Both the position numbers and the translations under genes were made by a program. Positions 1 through 11,354 of a stretch of DNA of 64,000 nt are shown one piece after another (the stretch's first letter is position 1; each line of letters begins with the position of its first letter). Origin of the DNA: Thiomicrorhabdus chilensis DSM 12352 (GTDB taxonomy: Bacteria > Pseudomonadota > Gammaproteobacteria > Thiomicrospirales > Thiomicrospiraceae). The notes under the pieces were generated by a model, which saw only the letters and a list, made by a program, of their open reading frames with translations, ran no database searches and was not told where the DNA came from. The stretch is taken from assembly GCF_000483485.1 (NCBI RefSeq), contig NZ_KI519609.1:1579460-1643459 (forward strand). Reading direction: 5' to 3'.

Positions 1-2622
1 TTGACCGACCATGCAACGTGCAGCAATCTTGGCTAGAGGCTTGCCAATGGCTTTGGATACAAACGGCACGGTACGCGAGGCACGCGGATTGACTTCCAAA
101 ACGTAAATCTCATCGCCTTTGATAGCAAACTGGGTATTCATCAAACCGACCACACCCAAGGCTTTGGCCATCTTCTCGACCTGAACGCGAATCTGATCCT
201 GGATCTCTTTGGAGATGCTGTATGGCGGCAAGGAACAAGCCGAATCACCGGAGTGGATACCGGCTTGCTCGATGTGCTCCATAATGCCACCAATGACCAC
301 GGATTCGCCGTCGCAAATCGCATCCACATCCAACTCAACCGCGTCGTCCAAGAAACGATCCAGTAGAACCGGTGAGTCGTTGGAAACTTTCACCGCTTCG
401 GTCATATAACGCGACAAGTCGGCATCAGAATAGACGATTTCCATCGCACGTCCACCCAATACGTAAGAAGGGCGCACTACCAACGGATAACCGATCTCGT
501 TCGCCAAAACCAAAGCCTGATCTTCACTGCGTGCAGTACGGTTAGGCGGCTGCTGTAAATCCAGGTTTTGCAGCAACTGCTGGAAACGCTCACGGTCTTC
601 CGCCAAATCAATTGACTCAGGTGATGTCCCCACAATCGGCACCCCGGCCTCTTCCAAAGCTTCGGCCAATTTCAGAGGCGTTTGGCCACCGTACTGAACA
701 ATCACCCCTTTAGGTTTCTCGACTTCGACAATCTCCAACACATCTTCCAGCGTCAAAGGCTCAAAATACAGACGATCCGAAGTGTCGTAGTCGGTCGATA
801 CGGTTTCCGGATTACAGTTGACCATAATGGTTTCATAACCGTCATCATGCATGGCCATCGCCGCATGCACACAACAATAATCGAATTCGATCCCTTGTCC
901 GATACGGTTCGGTCCGCCACCCAAAACCATGATCTTATCGCGATCGGTCGGGTTGGCTTCGCACTCTTCATCATAGGTCGAATACATATAGGCCGTTGAT
1001 GTCTCGAATTCAGCGGCACAAGTATCCACACGTTTATAAACCGGGCGGATGTTCAAAGTATGGCGGAATTTGCGAATGAAAGCCGCGTCGGTATTCAGTA
1101 GCTGGGCGATACGGTTGTCTGAGAAGCCTTTACGTTTCAACTGACGTAAAGACACCTCATCCAACGCATCCAGACCGCGCTGTTTGACATCGTCTTCCAT
1201 ATCAATCAATTCTTTGATCTGAGCCAGGAACCAAGGGTCGATTTTGGAGCTGTCGAACACATCTTCCAAACTCCAGCCCGCACGGAATGCATCGGCCACA
1301 TACCACAAACGTTCCGGACCCGGGTTGCGTAATTCTTGACGCAACACATCCTTAACCTCTTTTTCATCCATGGTCGCCAACGGCATGATTTCATCAAAAC
1401 CGTTCTTGTCGGTTTCCAAACCACGCAAGGCTTTCTGAATCGACTCCTGGAAGTTACGGCCCATTGCCATCACCTCACCCACCGATTTCATTTGGGTGGA
1501 GAGACGTTGCTGGGCTTGCGGGAATTTCTCGAACGTAAAACGCGGGATTTTGGTGACCACGTAATCGATGGTCGGCTCAAAAGACGCCGGAGTCGCACCG
1601 TTGGTGATGTCGTTCTGCAACTCATCCAGCGTATAACCGACCGCCAGTTTCGCCGCCACCTTAGCGATTGGGAAACCGGTTGCTTTGGAAGCCAAAGCCG
1701 AAGAGCGCGACACACGAGGATTCATCTCGATAATGATCATGCGTCCCGTTTCCGGGTTGATGGAGAACTGCACATTGGAACCGCCAGTTTCCACCCCGAT
1801 TTCACGCAACACCGCCAAAGAGGCGTTACGCATGATCTGATACTCTTTATCGGTTAAGGTTTGCGCCGGCGCAACAGTGATCGAATCACCGGTATGCACC
1901 CCCATTGGATCCAGGTTTTCAATGGAACAGACAATAATGGAATTATCATTTTTGTCACGTACCACTTCCATTTCATACTCTTTCCAACCCAGAATCGATT
2001 CTTCAATCAACAACTCTTTGGTTGGGGAAAGGTCCAAACCGAATTTACAGATCTGCTCGAATTCATCTTTGTTGTAAGCAATCCCGCCACCTGAGCCTCC
2101 GAGAGTAAAGGAAGGACGGATGACCGTCGGGTATCCAACTTGTTTCTGAATTTCCCAAGCCTCTTCCATATTATGCGCGACGGCGGAAACCGGCATGTCC
2201 AAACCGATTTTATTCATCGCCTGACGGAAACGGTCACGGTTTTCGGCTTTGTCGATGGCATCAGCATCGGCACCGATCAACTCGACGTTGTATTTCTCAA
2301 GAATCCCTTTGTCATGCAGATCCAACGCACAGTTCAATGCGGTCTGCCCGCCCATGGTCGGTAGAATCGCATCCGGACGTTCTTTGGCGATGATGGTTTC
2401 AACCGTTTTCCACTCGATGGGTTCGATGTAGGTGGCGTCTGCCAATTCCGGATCGGTCATAATAGTCGCCGGATTGGAGTTCACCAGAATAACGCGGTAA
2501 CCTTCTTCTTTCAGAGCCTTACAAGCCTGCACCCCAGAATAATCGAATTCGCAGGCCTGACCGATAATAATAGGGCCGGCACCAATGATGAGAATACTTT
2601 GAATATCACTTCTTTTTGGCAT
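1..2622 (-). CDS. carB: Carbamoyl-phosphate synthase large subunit, 3' end beyond the window
   Basis: Large subunit of carbamoyl-phosphate synthase, which makes carbamoyl phosphate from bicarbonate, ammonia from CarA and two ATP for arginine and pyrimidine synthesis. The frame starts [17 protein letters not shown], a typical CarB N-terminus with the [17 protein letters not shown] motif, and runs 874 codons without a stop to the window edge. The family is about 1070 residues, so roughly the last 200 (allosteric domain) are missing here only because the window ends. The last readable residues, near ARCMVGQ, still match CarB. The ATG has a good ribosome binding site (AGGAAG) and follows carA by 26 bp, so the two are co-transcribed. 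One CAGGCCTG octamer lies inside it at 2552. Confidence 0.97.
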   Translation of the reverse strand, partial: MPKRSDIQSILIIGAGPIIIGQACEFDYSGVQACKALKEEGYRVILVNSNPATIMTDPELADATYIEPIEWKTVETIIAKERPDAILPTMGGQTALNCALDLHDKGILEKYNVELIGADADAIDKAENRDRFRQAMNKIGLDMPVSAVAHNMEEAWEIQKQVGYPTVIRPSFTLGGSGGGIAYNKDEFEQICKFGLDLSPTKELLIEESILGWKEYEMEVVRDKNDNSIIVCSIENLDPMGVHTGDSITVAPAQTLTDKEYQIMRNASLAVLREIGVETGGSNVQFSINPETGRMIIIEMNPRVSRSSALASKATGFPIAKVAAKLAVGYTLDELQNDITNGATPASFEPTIDYVVTKIPRFTFEKFPQAQQRLSTQMKSVGEVMAMGRNFQESIQKALRGLETDKNGFDEIMPLATMDEKEVKDVLRQELRNPGPERLWYVADAFRAGWSLEDVFDSSKIDPWFLAQIKELIDMEDDVKQRGLDALDEVSLRQLKRKGFSDNRIAQLLNTDAAFIRKFRHTLNIRPVYKRVDTCAAEFETSTAYMYSTYDEECEANPTDRDKIMVLGGGPNRIGQGIEFDYCCVHAAMAMHDDGYETIMVNCNPETVSTDYDTSDRLYFEPLTLEDVLEIVEVEKPKGVIVQYGGQTPLKLAEALEEAGVPIVGTSPESIDLAEDRERFQQLLQNLDLQQPPNRTARSEDQALVLANEIGYPLVVRPSYVLGGRAMEIVYSDADLSRYMTEAVKVSNDSPVLLDRFLDDAVELDVDAICDGESVVIGGIMEHIEQAGIHSGDSACSLPPYSISKEIQDQIRVQVEKMAKALGVVGLMNTQFAIKGDEIYVLEVNPRASRTVPFVSKAIGKPLAKIAARCMVGQ

Positions 2623-2648
2623 TTCTAACTTCTTCCTATCTATTATCG

Positions 2649-3782
2649 TTAAGCTTTTTTATAAGCTTGAATATTGGCTATAAACTGATCAAACAATGGA
2701 GCCACGTCATGCGGCCCTGGGCTCGCTTCCGGATGTCCCTGGAAGCTGAATGCCGCTTTATCGGTACGTTGAATCCCTTGCAGAGATCCGTCAAACAAAG
2801 ATTTGTGGGTTGCACTCAAGTTGGCCGGCAGACTCGATTCGTCAACCGCAAACCCGTGGTTCTGGGAAGTGATCATCACCTTCTTGCTGTCCATATCCTG
2901 AACCGGGTGGTTGGCTCCATGATGTCCGAATTTCATTTTCACCGTCTGTGCGCCACTGGCCAAAGCCAACAACTGATGCCCCAGACAAATTCCAAACACT
3001 GGGATGTCGGTCTTCAGAATCTCCTGAATGGCTTCGATGGCATAGTCACAGGGTTGCGGATCTCCAGGGCCATTAGACAGAAAAACACCATCTGGATTCA
3101 GTGCCAACACCTCTTGGGCTGAGGTTTTGGCAGGCACGACCGTCAGTTTACAACCACGGTCGGCGAGCATGCGCAGGATATTGCGTTTGACGCCATAGTC
3201 GAAAGCCACTACATGATAATCCTGGTTTGAGGAGCAATCCTTATGGCCTTCGCCTAATGCCCAGGTACCTTCGGTCCATACATAGGTTTCCGAAGTGGTC
3301 ACCTCTTTAGCCAGATCCAATCCCTTCAGTCCGCTGAACGCCTTGGCTTTGGCAACCGCATCATCGGCATCGATGTTCTCACCGGCCACGATGACACCCG
3401 ACTGAGCCCCTTTGTCACGCAGAATGCGCGTCAACTTTCGGGTATCGATGTCGGCGATCGCCACCACGTTCTGTTCTTTCAGGTATTCGGGCAAGCTCTT
3501 TTGCGCTCTGAAGTTACTCATCAGTGCCGGACAATCTTTCACCACCAAGCCTTGCGCCATAATGCTCGGCGACTCTTCATCTTCAGCATTAACCCCGACA
3601 TTACCGATATGCGGGTAAGTCAAAGTCACAATCTGTTTGAAATAGGAAGGATCGGTGAGAATTTCCTGATAACCGGTCAAAGAGGTGTTAAACACCACTT
3701 CCCCAACGGTCTCCCCTTCTGCACCCAGTGATGTCCCCCAAAATAGGGTTCCGTCTTCTAAAGCCAGTAAAGCCTGTGTCAT
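2649..3782 (-). CDS. carA: Carbamoyl-phosphate synthase small (glutaminase) subunit
   Basis: Glutamine amidotransferase subunit that hydrolyses glutamine and passes ammonia to CarB. The 377-residue protein has the usual family length. The N-terminal CarA domain starts [16 protein letters not shown] and includes the [14 protein letters not shown] stretch. The class I glutaminase domain shows the nucleophile elbow [11 protein letters not shown] with its Cys, and the catalytic His/Glu in [13 protein letters not shown]. It is followed by carB after 26 bp. Upstream lies a leader of about 490 bp with a strong terminator hairpin, so attenuation is possible. dapB lies further upstream on the same strand but is closed off by its own terminator. 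Confidence 0.98.
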   Translation of the reverse strand: MTQALLALEDGTLFWGTSLGAEGETVGEVVFNTSLTGYQEILTDPSYFKQIVTLTYPHIGNVGVNAEDEESPSIMAQGLVVKDCPALMSNFRAQKSLPEYLKEQNVVAIADIDTRKLTRILRDKGAQSGVIVAGENIDADDAVAKAKAFSGLKGLDLAKEVTTSETYVWTEGTWALGEGHKDCSSNQDYHVVAFDYGVKRNILRMLADRGCKLTVVPAKTSAQEVLALNPDGVFLSNGPGDPQPCDYAIEAIQEILKTDIPVFGICLGHQLLALASGAQTVKMKFGHHGANHPVQDMDSKKVMITSQNHGFAVDESSLPANLSATHKSLFDGSLQGIQRTDKAAFSFQGHPEASPGPHDVAPLFDQFIANIQAYKKA

Positions 3783-3862
3783 GTAATGTGTCCGCCCAAG
3801 ATAGAATGTCTGTTTTCAAAACCAAAATTCGAAGTAGCTAGCCGCCAGGTAAAAATCGCACA

Positions 3863-3906
3863 TAAAAAAACGGAGCCAGCCCCCTTGCAGGGACTCACTC
3901 CGTTTT
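3863..3906 (-). terminator. Terminator-like hairpin in the carA leader (possible attenuator)
   Basis: On the minus strand a long imperfect stem closed by AAAACGGAG and CTCCGTTTT ends in a run of seven T, the form of an intrinsic terminator. It lies about 80 bp before the carA start and right behind a possible 8-codon leader ORF. dapB already has its own terminator at 4274-4300, so this one more likely controls entry into carAB. Attenuation of carAB by a leader peptide is known in pseudomonads. That it happens here is inference. Confidence 0.6.
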
Positions 3907-3933
3907 CTAGTTTGCTAAATGACTTTCAGTCAT
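3907..3933 (-). promoter_or_regulatory. Possible 8-codon carA leader peptide ORF
   Basis: The minus strand reads ATG, seven more codons (MTESHLAN) and TAG. The stop codon abuts the terminator hairpin at 3863-3906. The first 15 bases form a small inverted repeat (ATGACT...AGTCAT) that could compete with other folds. The start has only a weak purine stretch (GCAGAG) ahead of it. The codons are not obviously rich in arginine or in codons sensitive to pyrimidine supply, so this stays a tentative call. Confidence 0.25.
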
Positions 3934-4272
3934 CTCTGCGAAATACCTCGTAAACAACCACTAAACCGTTAATTTTAGTCGTAGATTTGAATTAGGCGGA
4001 TTTTACTCGATTAGCGCTTTAATGTCTAGGCTGAAATCAGTCTAAATTCGAACTCTTGAGCCGGATTTGCGTTCTGCCTTTCGAGCACGCCTGCACGTTA
4101 TTCAAAATTCGATTCATATCGCATGACAAGCATGAGTGATGCCCTCTTTTAGAAGCAAATAGAGAAACTTACCGATTTACACGTTTTTTAGATTCCAAAC
4201 CGACTTCTATATTAAAAAGTGCTGTCTCTGAGGCAATGAGTTCTTGAACGGATTGACGCATTCCCCTAAAAC
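3934..4272. other. dapB-carA intergenic region, no gene seen
   Basis: About 340 bp without a credible ORF on either strand. It should hold the carA promoter, reading leftward. I see no clear -35/-10 pair and no recognisable ArgR or PurR box. Confidence 0.5.
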
Positions 4273-4273
4273 C

Positions 4274-4300
4274 AAAAAGCGCCCACATTGGGCGCCTTTT
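4274..4300 (-). terminator. dapB terminator
   Basis: A 7-bp GC stem (GCGCCCA/TGGGCGC) with a 3-nt loop is flanked by A and T runs and lies about 20 bp past the dapB stop codon. The flanking runs would allow it to work in both directions. Confidence 0.75.
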
Positions 4301-4320
4301 GTATAACAAAAGTATCGAAC

Positions 4321-5151
<831 letters not shown>

Positions 5152-5163
5152 TTAGTCGGGCAA

Positions 5164-6339
5164 TTAACCGTTCCAAGGGCCATTATCATCTTTTTTGGAA
5201 GATTTATCACCCTCGTCATCACCCGTGAAAAAAGATTTCACCGAATCAAAGAAAGAGTGCGATTTGGGGCTGTGCTGTTTGTAATGCTTGCCTTGCAGAC
5301 TTTCATCAAACTCCTGCAACAACTCTTTCTGGCGTGCCGTCAGCTTCACCGGCGTTTCGATATTCACCTGAACGATCAAATCGCCCACATAAGAGGAACG
5401 AACCGACTTCACCCCTTTGCCGCTCAGTTTAAAACGTTGTCCAGATTGCGTCCCTGCCGGCACCTTAAGGCTGGCCTTGCCGCCTAGCGTCGGAACCTCG
5501 ACCGAACCACCCAATGCCGCGGTAGCGAAACTCAATGGCAACTCGCAGTATAAGCTGTTTCCGTCGCGTTCGAAAATAGGATGCTTTTTAACTCGAATCC
5601 GTACATACAAATCGCCACGCGGAGCACCCGGCTCACCAGCCTCACCTTCTCCCTGAAGACGAATACGGTCACCGGTATCGACGCCAGCCGGTATCTTGAC
5701 CGACAAGGTCTTATTACTATGGGTAAAGCCTTCACCATGACATTTCTTACAAGGCGACTTGATGATATTCCCTTGGCCATGACAAGTCGGACAGGTGCGA
5801 TTGACCGCAAAAAAGCCCTGCTGCATGCGCACTTGCCCGGCACCATGACAGGTTGGGCAGGTCTCCACATCCGAGCCGGGTTCGGCACCCGTACCATCAC
5901 AAGCTTCACAGACATCTTTGGTCGGGATACGAATATCCACCGTGGTGCCGGCTACCGCATCTTCCAAAGAAACTTCCAACTCATACTGCAAATCGTTTCC
6001 AGGCTGGGGGCCACGTTGTCCACCAAAGCCGCCACCGAACATTTCGCTGAAGATATCACCGAAGGCATCACCAAAACCGCCTCCGCCGAAGCCGCCGCCA
6101 TGACCGCCCTGACCATCCAGGCCGGCGTGGCCAAACTGGTCATAGGTCGCACGTTTCTGAGAGTCGGATAAAACCTCATAAGCCTCGGAAGCTTCCTTGA
6201 AATTATCTTCGGCGCTTTTGTCGTCCGGATTTCGGTCAGGGTGATATTTCATCGCCAATTTGCGATAAGCTTTTTTGATCTCACCTTCGGATGCGGTCTT
6301 AGCGACCCCCAGAACTTCGTAATAATCTCTTTTGCTCAT
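5164..6339 (-). CDS. dnaJ: Chaperone DnaJ (Hsp40)
   Basis: Co-chaperone that delivers substrates to DnaK and stimulates its ATPase. The 391-residue protein starts [12 protein letters not shown]. An in-frame ATG seven codons upstream exists, but the chosen start matches the family and has GAAGA in front. The J domain (about 1-70) carries the essential HPD in [10 protein letters not shown] Gly/Phe-rich linker follows. Then come four CxxCxGxG zinc repeats ([32 protein letters not shown]) and the C-terminal substrate domains. Its tail is rich in Lys, Ser and Asp. It is the last heat-shock gene of the hrcA-grpE-dnaK-dnaJ set. Confidence 0.98.
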   Translation of the reverse strand: MSKRDYYEVLGVAKTASEGEIKKAYRKLAMKYHPDRNPDDKSAEDNFKEASEAYEVLSDSQKRATYDQFGHAGLDGQGGHGGGFGGGGFGDAFGDIFSEMFGGGFGGQRGPQPGNDLQYELEVSLEDAVAGTTVDIRIPTKDVCEACDGTGAEPGSDVETCPTCHGAGQVRMQQGFFAVNRTCPTCHGQGNIIKSPCKKCHGEGFTHSNKTLSVKIPAGVDTGDRIRLQGEGEAGEPGAPRGDLYVRIRVKKHPIFERDGNSLYCELPLSFATAALGGSVEVPTLGGKASLKVPAGTQSGQRFKLSGKGVKSVRSSYVGDLIVQVNIETPVKLTARQKELLQEFDESLQGKHYKQHSPKSHSFFDSVKSFFTGDDEGDKSSKKDDNGPWNG

Positions 6340-6493
6340 AGTATCTTCGTGTTTATACAACTTAAATTGAAATTAACATTCAAAAAGCGCTTCTTGAAAA
6401 CCGACAGGCCTGCTGATTTTGTCGTGAGGCCACAACGTCTTTTTGAATGTTAACTTGGTTAAAAAAATCTCGCCCAGTTTCAGGCGGCGAATA

Positions 6494-6523
6494 GAAAAAC
6501 GGGCCACTCAAGTGAGTCGCCCG
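6494..6523 (-). terminator. dnaK terminator
   Basis: On the minus strand a 9-10-bp stem (GGGCGACTC paired with GAGTGGCCC, one mismatch) is followed by TTTTTC, 45 bp past the dnaK stop. dnaJ follows about 155 bp later, so the hairpin may lower dnaJ relative to dnaK rather than end the operon. Confidence 0.65.
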
Positions 6524-6567
6524 CCTATTAATCACGACGCATTATAACGAGATACGTCGTTTAATGA

Positions 6568-8487
6568 TTACTTTTTAGAATCATCCACTTCTTCAAACTC
6601 GGCATCAACGATGTCGTCATCAGTGTCCTTTGCAGACCCCTGCTGTTCCGCTTCGGCACCACCGGCTTGTTGCTGAGCTTGCGCTTTCTGAGCGATGGAT
6701 TGACTCGCTTCCATCAATTTCTGAGTTTTCTCTTCGATAACCGCTTTGTCATCGCCTTTGATCGCTTCTTCAAGCTCGGTAATGGCCGCTTCAACCGCTT
6801 CTTTTTCAGCCGCGTCCACAGAATCACCTGCATCCGTTACCATCTTGCGAGTGGCATGAACCATCGCATCCGCCTGGTTGCGTGCTTCAACCAACTCTTT
6901 CATTTTGGCATCTTCCGCCGCATGCGCTTCGGCATCCTTGATCATCGCTTCCACTTCATCTTCTGAAAGACCAGAAGAGGCTTGAATAGTGATGTGCTGT
7001 TCTTTACCAGAGTTCTTGTCTTTTGCAGACACATTCAAGATACCGTTGGCATCGATGTCGAAGGTCACTTCGATCTGAGGCATGCCGCGAGGAGCCGGTG
7101 GAATCTCATCCAGGTTGAACTGACCTAGAGACTTGTTGCCAGAAGACATTTCTCGCTCACCTTGAAGCACGTGAATGGTCACCGCAGACTGGTTGTCTTC
7201 AGCCGTTGAGAACACCTGAGACTTACGAGTCGGAATCGTGGTGTTTTTCTCAATCAACTTGGTCATCACGCCACCCATGGTCTCGATCCCTAGAGACAGA
7301 GGAGTCACGTCAAGAAGCAATACATCGTTTACATCACCAGACAAGACACCACCTTGAATCGCCGCACCCATCGCAACCGCTTCATCCGGGTTGACGTCTT
7401 TACGAGGTTCTTTACCGAAAAACTCTTTAACCGCAGCCTGAACCATCGGCACACGCGTTGAACCACCGACCAAAATCACATCGTCGATTTCAGAAGCGGA
7501 AAGACCCGCATCTTTAAGCGCTGTTTTACATGGATCGATTGAACGCTTAACCAAGGCTTCGATCAATGATTCAAACTTGGCGCGGGTAATTTTCATATTC
7601 AAGTGCTTAGGACCGGTTGCATCTGCCGTGACATATGGCAAATTGATATCGGTCTGTTCACGAGAAGACAGTTCAATTTTGGCTTTTTCAGCCGCTTCAC
7701 GCACACGCTGTAAAGCCAACTTGTCCAATTTAAGATCCACGTTCTGATCTTTTTTGAACTCTTCCGCGATATAGTCGACGATGACGTTATCGAAGTCTTC
7801 ACCACCCAGGAAGGTGTCACCATTGGTTGAAAGCACTTCAACCTGCTTCTCACCGTCCAGGTCGGCCACTTCGATGATCGAGATATCAAATGTACCCCCA
7901 CCCAAGTCATAGACCGCGATTTTGCTGTCTGCAGTAACTTTATCCATGCCGTAAGCCAAGGCGGCCGCAGTCGGTTCATTGATGATACGCTTCACTTCAA
8001 GCCCGGCGATCTTACCGGCATCTTTGGTCGCCTGACGCTGTGCATCATTGAAGTAAGCCGGAACGGTGATGACCGCTTCCGTCACTTCATGACCCAGATA
8101 ATCTTCCGCCGTCTTTTTCATTTTCATCAAAGTGCGTGCCGATACTTCCTGAGGGGACAATTTCTTATCACCTACCTGAACCCAAGCGTCACCGTTATCC
8201 GCTGCGACGATTTCATAAGGCACCATACCTTTGTCTTTGGCCACAACCGCATCATCGGCACGACGACCGATCAAACGTTTGATTGCGAACAAGGTGTTGG
8301 TCGGATTGGTCACCGCCTGGCGTTTGGCCGAATCCCCAACCAAAACTTCTCCATCAGCCGTGTAAGCTACGATTGAAGGGGTCGTACGTGCACCTTCCGC
8401 ATTAGGAATGACCTTGACTTCTTTGCCTTCCATGACCGCCACACAAGAGTTGGTGGTTCCTAAATCAATACCGATAATTTTTGCCAT
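6568..8487 (-). CDS. dnaK: Chaperone DnaK (Hsp70)
   Basis: ATP-driven chaperone. The 639-residue protein begins [22 protein letters not shown] second ATG two codons upstream lies only 3 nt from the GGAG ribosome site, whereas the chosen ATG is 9 nt away, so the shorter form is preferred. The actin-like ATPase shows the phosphate loops ([16 protein letters not shown]) and [13 protein letters not shown]. The substrate domain follows from about residue 390. The acidic tail ends [17 protein letters not shown], the usual gammaproteobacterial DnaK terminus. grpE lies upstream and dnaJ downstream. Confidence 0.98.
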   Translation of the reverse strand: MAKIIGIDLGTTNSCVAVMEGKEVKVIPNAEGARTTPSIVAYTADGEVLVGDSAKRQAVTNPTNTLFAIKRLIGRRADDAVVAKDKGMVPYEIVAADNGDAWVQVGDKKLSPQEVSARTLMKMKKTAEDYLGHEVTEAVITVPAYFNDAQRQATKDAGKIAGLEVKRIINEPTAAALAYGMDKVTADSKIAVYDLGGGTFDISIIEVADLDGEKQVEVLSTNGDTFLGGEDFDNVIVDYIAEEFKKDQNVDLKLDKLALQRVREAAEKAKIELSSREQTDINLPYVTADATGPKHLNMKITRAKFESLIEALVKRSIDPCKTALKDAGLSASEIDDVILVGGSTRVPMVQAAVKEFFGKEPRKDVNPDEAVAMGAAIQGGVLSGDVNDVLLLDVTPLSLGIETMGGVMTKLIEKNTTIPTRKSQVFSTAEDNQSAVTIHVLQGEREMSSGNKSLGQFNLDEIPPAPRGMPQIEVTFDIDANGILNVSAKDKNSGKEQHITIQASSGLSEDEVEAMIKDAEAHAAEDAKMKELVEARNQADAMVHATRKMVTDAGDSVDAAEKEAVEAAITELEEAIKGDDKAVIEEKTQKLMEASQSIAQKAQAQQQAGGAEAEQQGSAKDTDDDIVDAEFEEVDDSKK

Positions 8488-8628
8488 TTGCATTTTCTCC
8501 AGAATATTTCTTTAAAACTTTTTAACCGTTGTTTCGTTTATGGGGCTGGGGTTTTGCTTTTCAAGCCTAATCGTAATTTTTTTAGACGAACTTGAGTTTA
8601 TGAGCAATAACCCGTTTCCATTGAATAC

Positions 8629-9195
8629 TTACTGAGCGACAATCACGCGCGCCGGACGCACCAAACGTTCATTCAAGGTGTAACCCTTCTGAATCACGTC
8701 CATCACCGTATTCGACTCATGATCCGGTGACGGCACCATGGTCATTGCCTCGTGCAGCTGTGGATCGAATTTTTCATTGATGGGATCGACACGCTCCACA
8801 TTGAACGACTGCAAAATATCCAGCATCTGCTTGAAGGTCACTTCCACGCCCTCACGGATACTTTCAACCGTCGCTTCCTCTTTCATCGACGCATCCATTC
8901 CCAGCTCCATGGAATCAATCGCCGGAATCAAGGCATTGACGAATTTTTCCAACGCATACTTGTGCGCACTCTCAACATCCAAACGCGTACGTCGACGCAA
9001 GTTTTCCATATCCGCCTGCAGACGCAGCGCCAGCTCCTTATGCGTAGCCGCTTCTTGACGCGCTTCTTCCAACAAGGCCTCAATATCGTCTTGCACCGCC
9101 TCTTGAACGTCCTCAAGGGTTTCTTCGGCATTGTTCTCGTCTACAGTAGGGATTTGCTCTTCTTGCTGATTTTCCGTTGCTTTATTTTCTGCCAC
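8629..9195 (-). CDS. grpE: Nucleotide exchange factor GrpE
   Basis: Homodimeric exchange factor that releases ADP from DnaK. The 188-residue protein has an acidic, Gln-rich N-terminus, a long coiled coil (about 35-95, with LALRLQADMENLRRR) and the C-terminal beta domain ending in the conserved GYTLNERLVRPARVIVAQ. It lies between hrcA and dnaK on the same strand. Confidence 0.97.
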   Translation of the reverse strand: MAENKATENQQEEQIPTVDENNAEETLEDVQEAVQDDIEALLEEARQEAATHKELALRLQADMENLRRRTRLDVESAHKYALEKFVNALIPAIDSMELGMDASMKEEATVESIREGVEVTFKQMLDILQSFNVERVDPINEKFDPQLHEAMTMVPSPDHESNTVMDVIQKGYTLNERLVRPARVIVAQ

Positions 9196-9300
9196 GTCAC
9201 TTTTCCTATTAGATGAATCTTTAAATGAATTTTTAGTAAAACCGCAACTGGTGCGTCACTGATTAATTAGGTTGAATTCCCATTACCTAAGAACGCCAAG

Positions 9301-10326
9301 CTACTTTTTCAAGAGCGAGCTCAAAATTTTTGCGGTTACATCGACTTTCGGCACTACTTTTTCATAATGCATACGACTGGGACCGACCACGCCCAGCACG
9401 CCCAATACCTCGCCTTCCACTTCATAAGGTGTGGTGACGATGCTGCAATCCTGATAGATCTGACTGCCACACTCGTTTCCGATGAACACCTGAACCCCTT
9501 TCGCTTTCAGACTTTTGTCCAACAGACTGAGCATGTCCGAATGTTTCTCAAACGAGTCGAACAAGGCGCGCAACTTGTCGGAATTGGCCAGCTCCTGATA
9601 ATTCAACAAATTGGTCTTACCCGACACCAAATACGGCAGCTTCTGATCGAGCTGCTGAGTCAACACTGAATCGGTCGCCTCGACCACCGACATCATCAAG
9701 TTGTTCATATTCTGACGGATCGACTGCATGCGTTCGACCAATAACGACTTGGCTTCCGCCAAATTCCTGCCGACAAACTGCTCGTTGAGAAAATTAGCGG
9801 TCTGTTGCAATTCCGAGGCCGTTACCGGCTCTTCCAGCTCGATAATACGGTTCTGCACGTCTTGGTCGTTGAACAGCAACACCACCAGCACACGCTTATT
9901 GCTCAGGCTCACAAAGTCTATATGCTTGAGAATTTCGCGTTCTTTGTTCGGCATCAGCACCATGCTGGTCATTCCGGTAATGCCCGACAGCACCTTCGAG
10001 GCATGCGTCAACAACTCATCCTGACTAAAAGCCGGCGACAGCTGCTGCTGAATGGTGGCGATATTCTTTTTTGAAATGGGCTGATAGGTTACCATCGAAT
10101 CGACAAAAAACCGGTAGCCCATTTCCGTCGGCACCCTTCCGGCCGAGGTATGTGGCGCCTGGATCAGGCCCATGCCTTCAAGCTCTGCTAGCACATGTCT
10201 GACCGTGGCCGAACTTAATCCGATCTCGGGCAGCTTCGCGAGCGTGGTAGAACCTACCGGTTTACCTTCATTCAGGTATAATCCCATTAAGTTTTTAAAC
10301 AAAAGTTGTGAACGGTCGTTTAACAT
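9301..10326 (-). CDS. hrcA: Heat-inducible transcription repressor HrcA
   Basis: Winged-helix repressor that binds CIRCE and controls the heat-shock operon, with activity tuned by GroEL. The 341-residue protein has the N-terminal helix-turn-helix (LPEIGLSSATVRHVLAELEGMGLIQAPHTSAGRVPT, read in parts) typical of HrcA, then the GAF-like and C-terminal domains ending in GPSRMHYEKVVPKVDVTAKILSSLL. Its start codon lies 2 bp from a CIRCE element, so it should repress itself and the genes behind it. HrcA control is uncommon in gammaproteobacteria, which mostly use sigma-32. Confidence 0.96.
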   Translation of the reverse strand: MLNDRSQLLFKNLMGLYLNEGKPVGSTTLAKLPEIGLSSATVRHVLAELEGMGLIQAPHTSAGRVPTEMGYRFFVDSMVTYQPISKKNIATIQQQLSPAFSQDELLTHASKVLSGITGMTSMVLMPNKEREILKHIDFVSLSNKRVLVVLLFNDQDVQNRIIELEEPVTASELQQTANFLNEQFVGRNLAEAKSLLVERMQSIRQNMNNLMMSVVEATDSVLTQQLDQKLPYLVSGKTNLLNYQELANSDKLRALFDSFEKHSDMLSLLDKSLKAKGVQVFIGNECGSQIYQDCSIVTTPYEVEGEVLGVLGVVGPSRMHYEKVVPKVDVTAKILSSLLKK

Positions 10327-10327
10327 T

Positions 10328-10354
10328 CCAGCACTCTCATGGTTAGAGTGCTAA
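10328..10354 (-). promoter_or_regulatory. CIRCE operator of the hrcA-grpE-dnaK-dnaJ operon
   Basis: The minus strand reads TTAGCACTC, nine bases, then GAGTGCTGG. The known CIRCE consensus is TTAGCACTC-N9-GAGTGCTAA, so 16 of 18 positions match and the spacing is exact. It sits between the -10 box and the hrcA ATG, and its right arm overlaps the ribosome binding site. HrcA binding would therefore block transcription near the start site. Confidence 0.93.
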
Positions 10355-10382
10355 ATTATAGGATGCCAAACAGGTTATTCAA
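10355..10382 (-). promoter_or_regulatory. Sigma-70-type promoter of hrcA
   Basis: The minus strand has TTGAAT (10382-10377), a 16-bp spacer and a perfect TATAAT (10360-10355), directly followed by CIRCE. This is the housekeeping-promoter-plus-CIRCE layout. I see no sigma-32-type CTTGAA/CCCCAT pair here. Confidence 0.75.
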
Positions 10383-10462
10383 GGCCTGCTTGGTTTTTTA
10401 TAAGTTTTTTATAGGTTTTTAGCGGCTTTTTTCAGCTCTTTCTGCAAAGGACAATCGAAACA

Positions 10463-11338
10463 ATGTTCCAGAAAATCGGTATTTTTGGCAAATACGCGGG
10501 GGAGCAATGCTGGGAGAATATTGAAACCCTGCTTCAATACCTGCAATCCAAATCCAAATCCGTATATTTAGACGACACCTCGTGCCACTGCTTTCCCGCC
10601 GAACGCTACCAAATCGAAATCGTCGCTCGTGACCAGCTATCCAAGAGAATCGATTTGGCAATCGTAGTGGGCGGCGACGGAACGTTTTTAGATGTGGCAC
10701 GCGCCATCGTCGATGACGATGTCCCCATTCTGGGTATCAACCTCGGACGTCTCGGCTTTTTGACCGACATTTCTCCGGACGACATGATCACCACGCTCGA
10801 GGAGGTGTTTTCCGGCGTCTACGAAGAAGAACAGCGAAACCTGCTTAAAGTCAGCATTTACGAAGGCGAAAACAAAGTCTTTGAGCAGCGTGCCTTCAAC
10901 GACGTAGTCATCCACAAAACCGATTCGCCGCGCATGATCGAATTTGAAACCTTTGTGGACGGCCGCTTTCTCAACAGCCAGCGTTCCGACGGAATGATCA
11001 TTGCAACCCCGACCGGCTCAACCGCTTATGCCCTGTCCGCCGGCGGCCCGATTCTGGACCCTAACCTGGATGCAATTTCACTGGTTTCGATCAACCCACA
11101 TACCATGAGCACCCGTCCGTACGTAATCTCCGGCGAAAGTGAGGTGGAATTGCGCCCGCACGAAAACTGTGACGGTGTGGCGCAAATCATTTGTGACGGC
11201 CAATTGACCCACAACATTGCAGCCCAGCACCGGACTTTTGTAACCCGAAATCCAAAATTCATTAAAATGCTGCATCCCAAGGGACATGATCATTTTGAGT
11301 TGCTCCGCGCCAAGCTGCGCTGGGGCGACAAATTATAG
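10463..11338 (+). CDS. nadK: NAD kinase
   Basis: Phosphorylates NAD to NADP in the cytoplasm. The 291-residue protein has the diagnostic GGDGT loop (LAIVVGGDGTFLDVAR), the NLGRLGFLTDI motif and the substrate-binding stretch TPTGSTAYALSAGGPI. An AAAGGA ribosome site precedes the ATG. It is divergent from hrcA and followed by recN 16 bp after its stop, a common gammaproteobacterial pairing that suggests co-transcription. Confidence 0.97.
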   Translation: MFQKIGIFGKYAGEQCWENIETLLQYLQSKSKSVYLDDTSCHCFPAERYQIEIVARDQLSKRIDLAIVVGGDGTFLDVARAIVDDDVPILGINLGRLGFLTDISPDDMITTLEEVFSGVYEEEQRNLLKVSIYEGENKVFEQRAFNDVVIHKTDSPRMIEFETFVDGRFLNSQRSDGMIIATPTGSTAYALSAGGPILDPNLDAISLVSINPHTMSTRPYVISGESEVELRPHENCDGVAQIICDGQLTHNIAAQHRTFVTRNPKFIKMLHPKGHDHFELLRAKLRWGDKL

Positions 11339-11354
11339 GAAGCGACACTCGACT

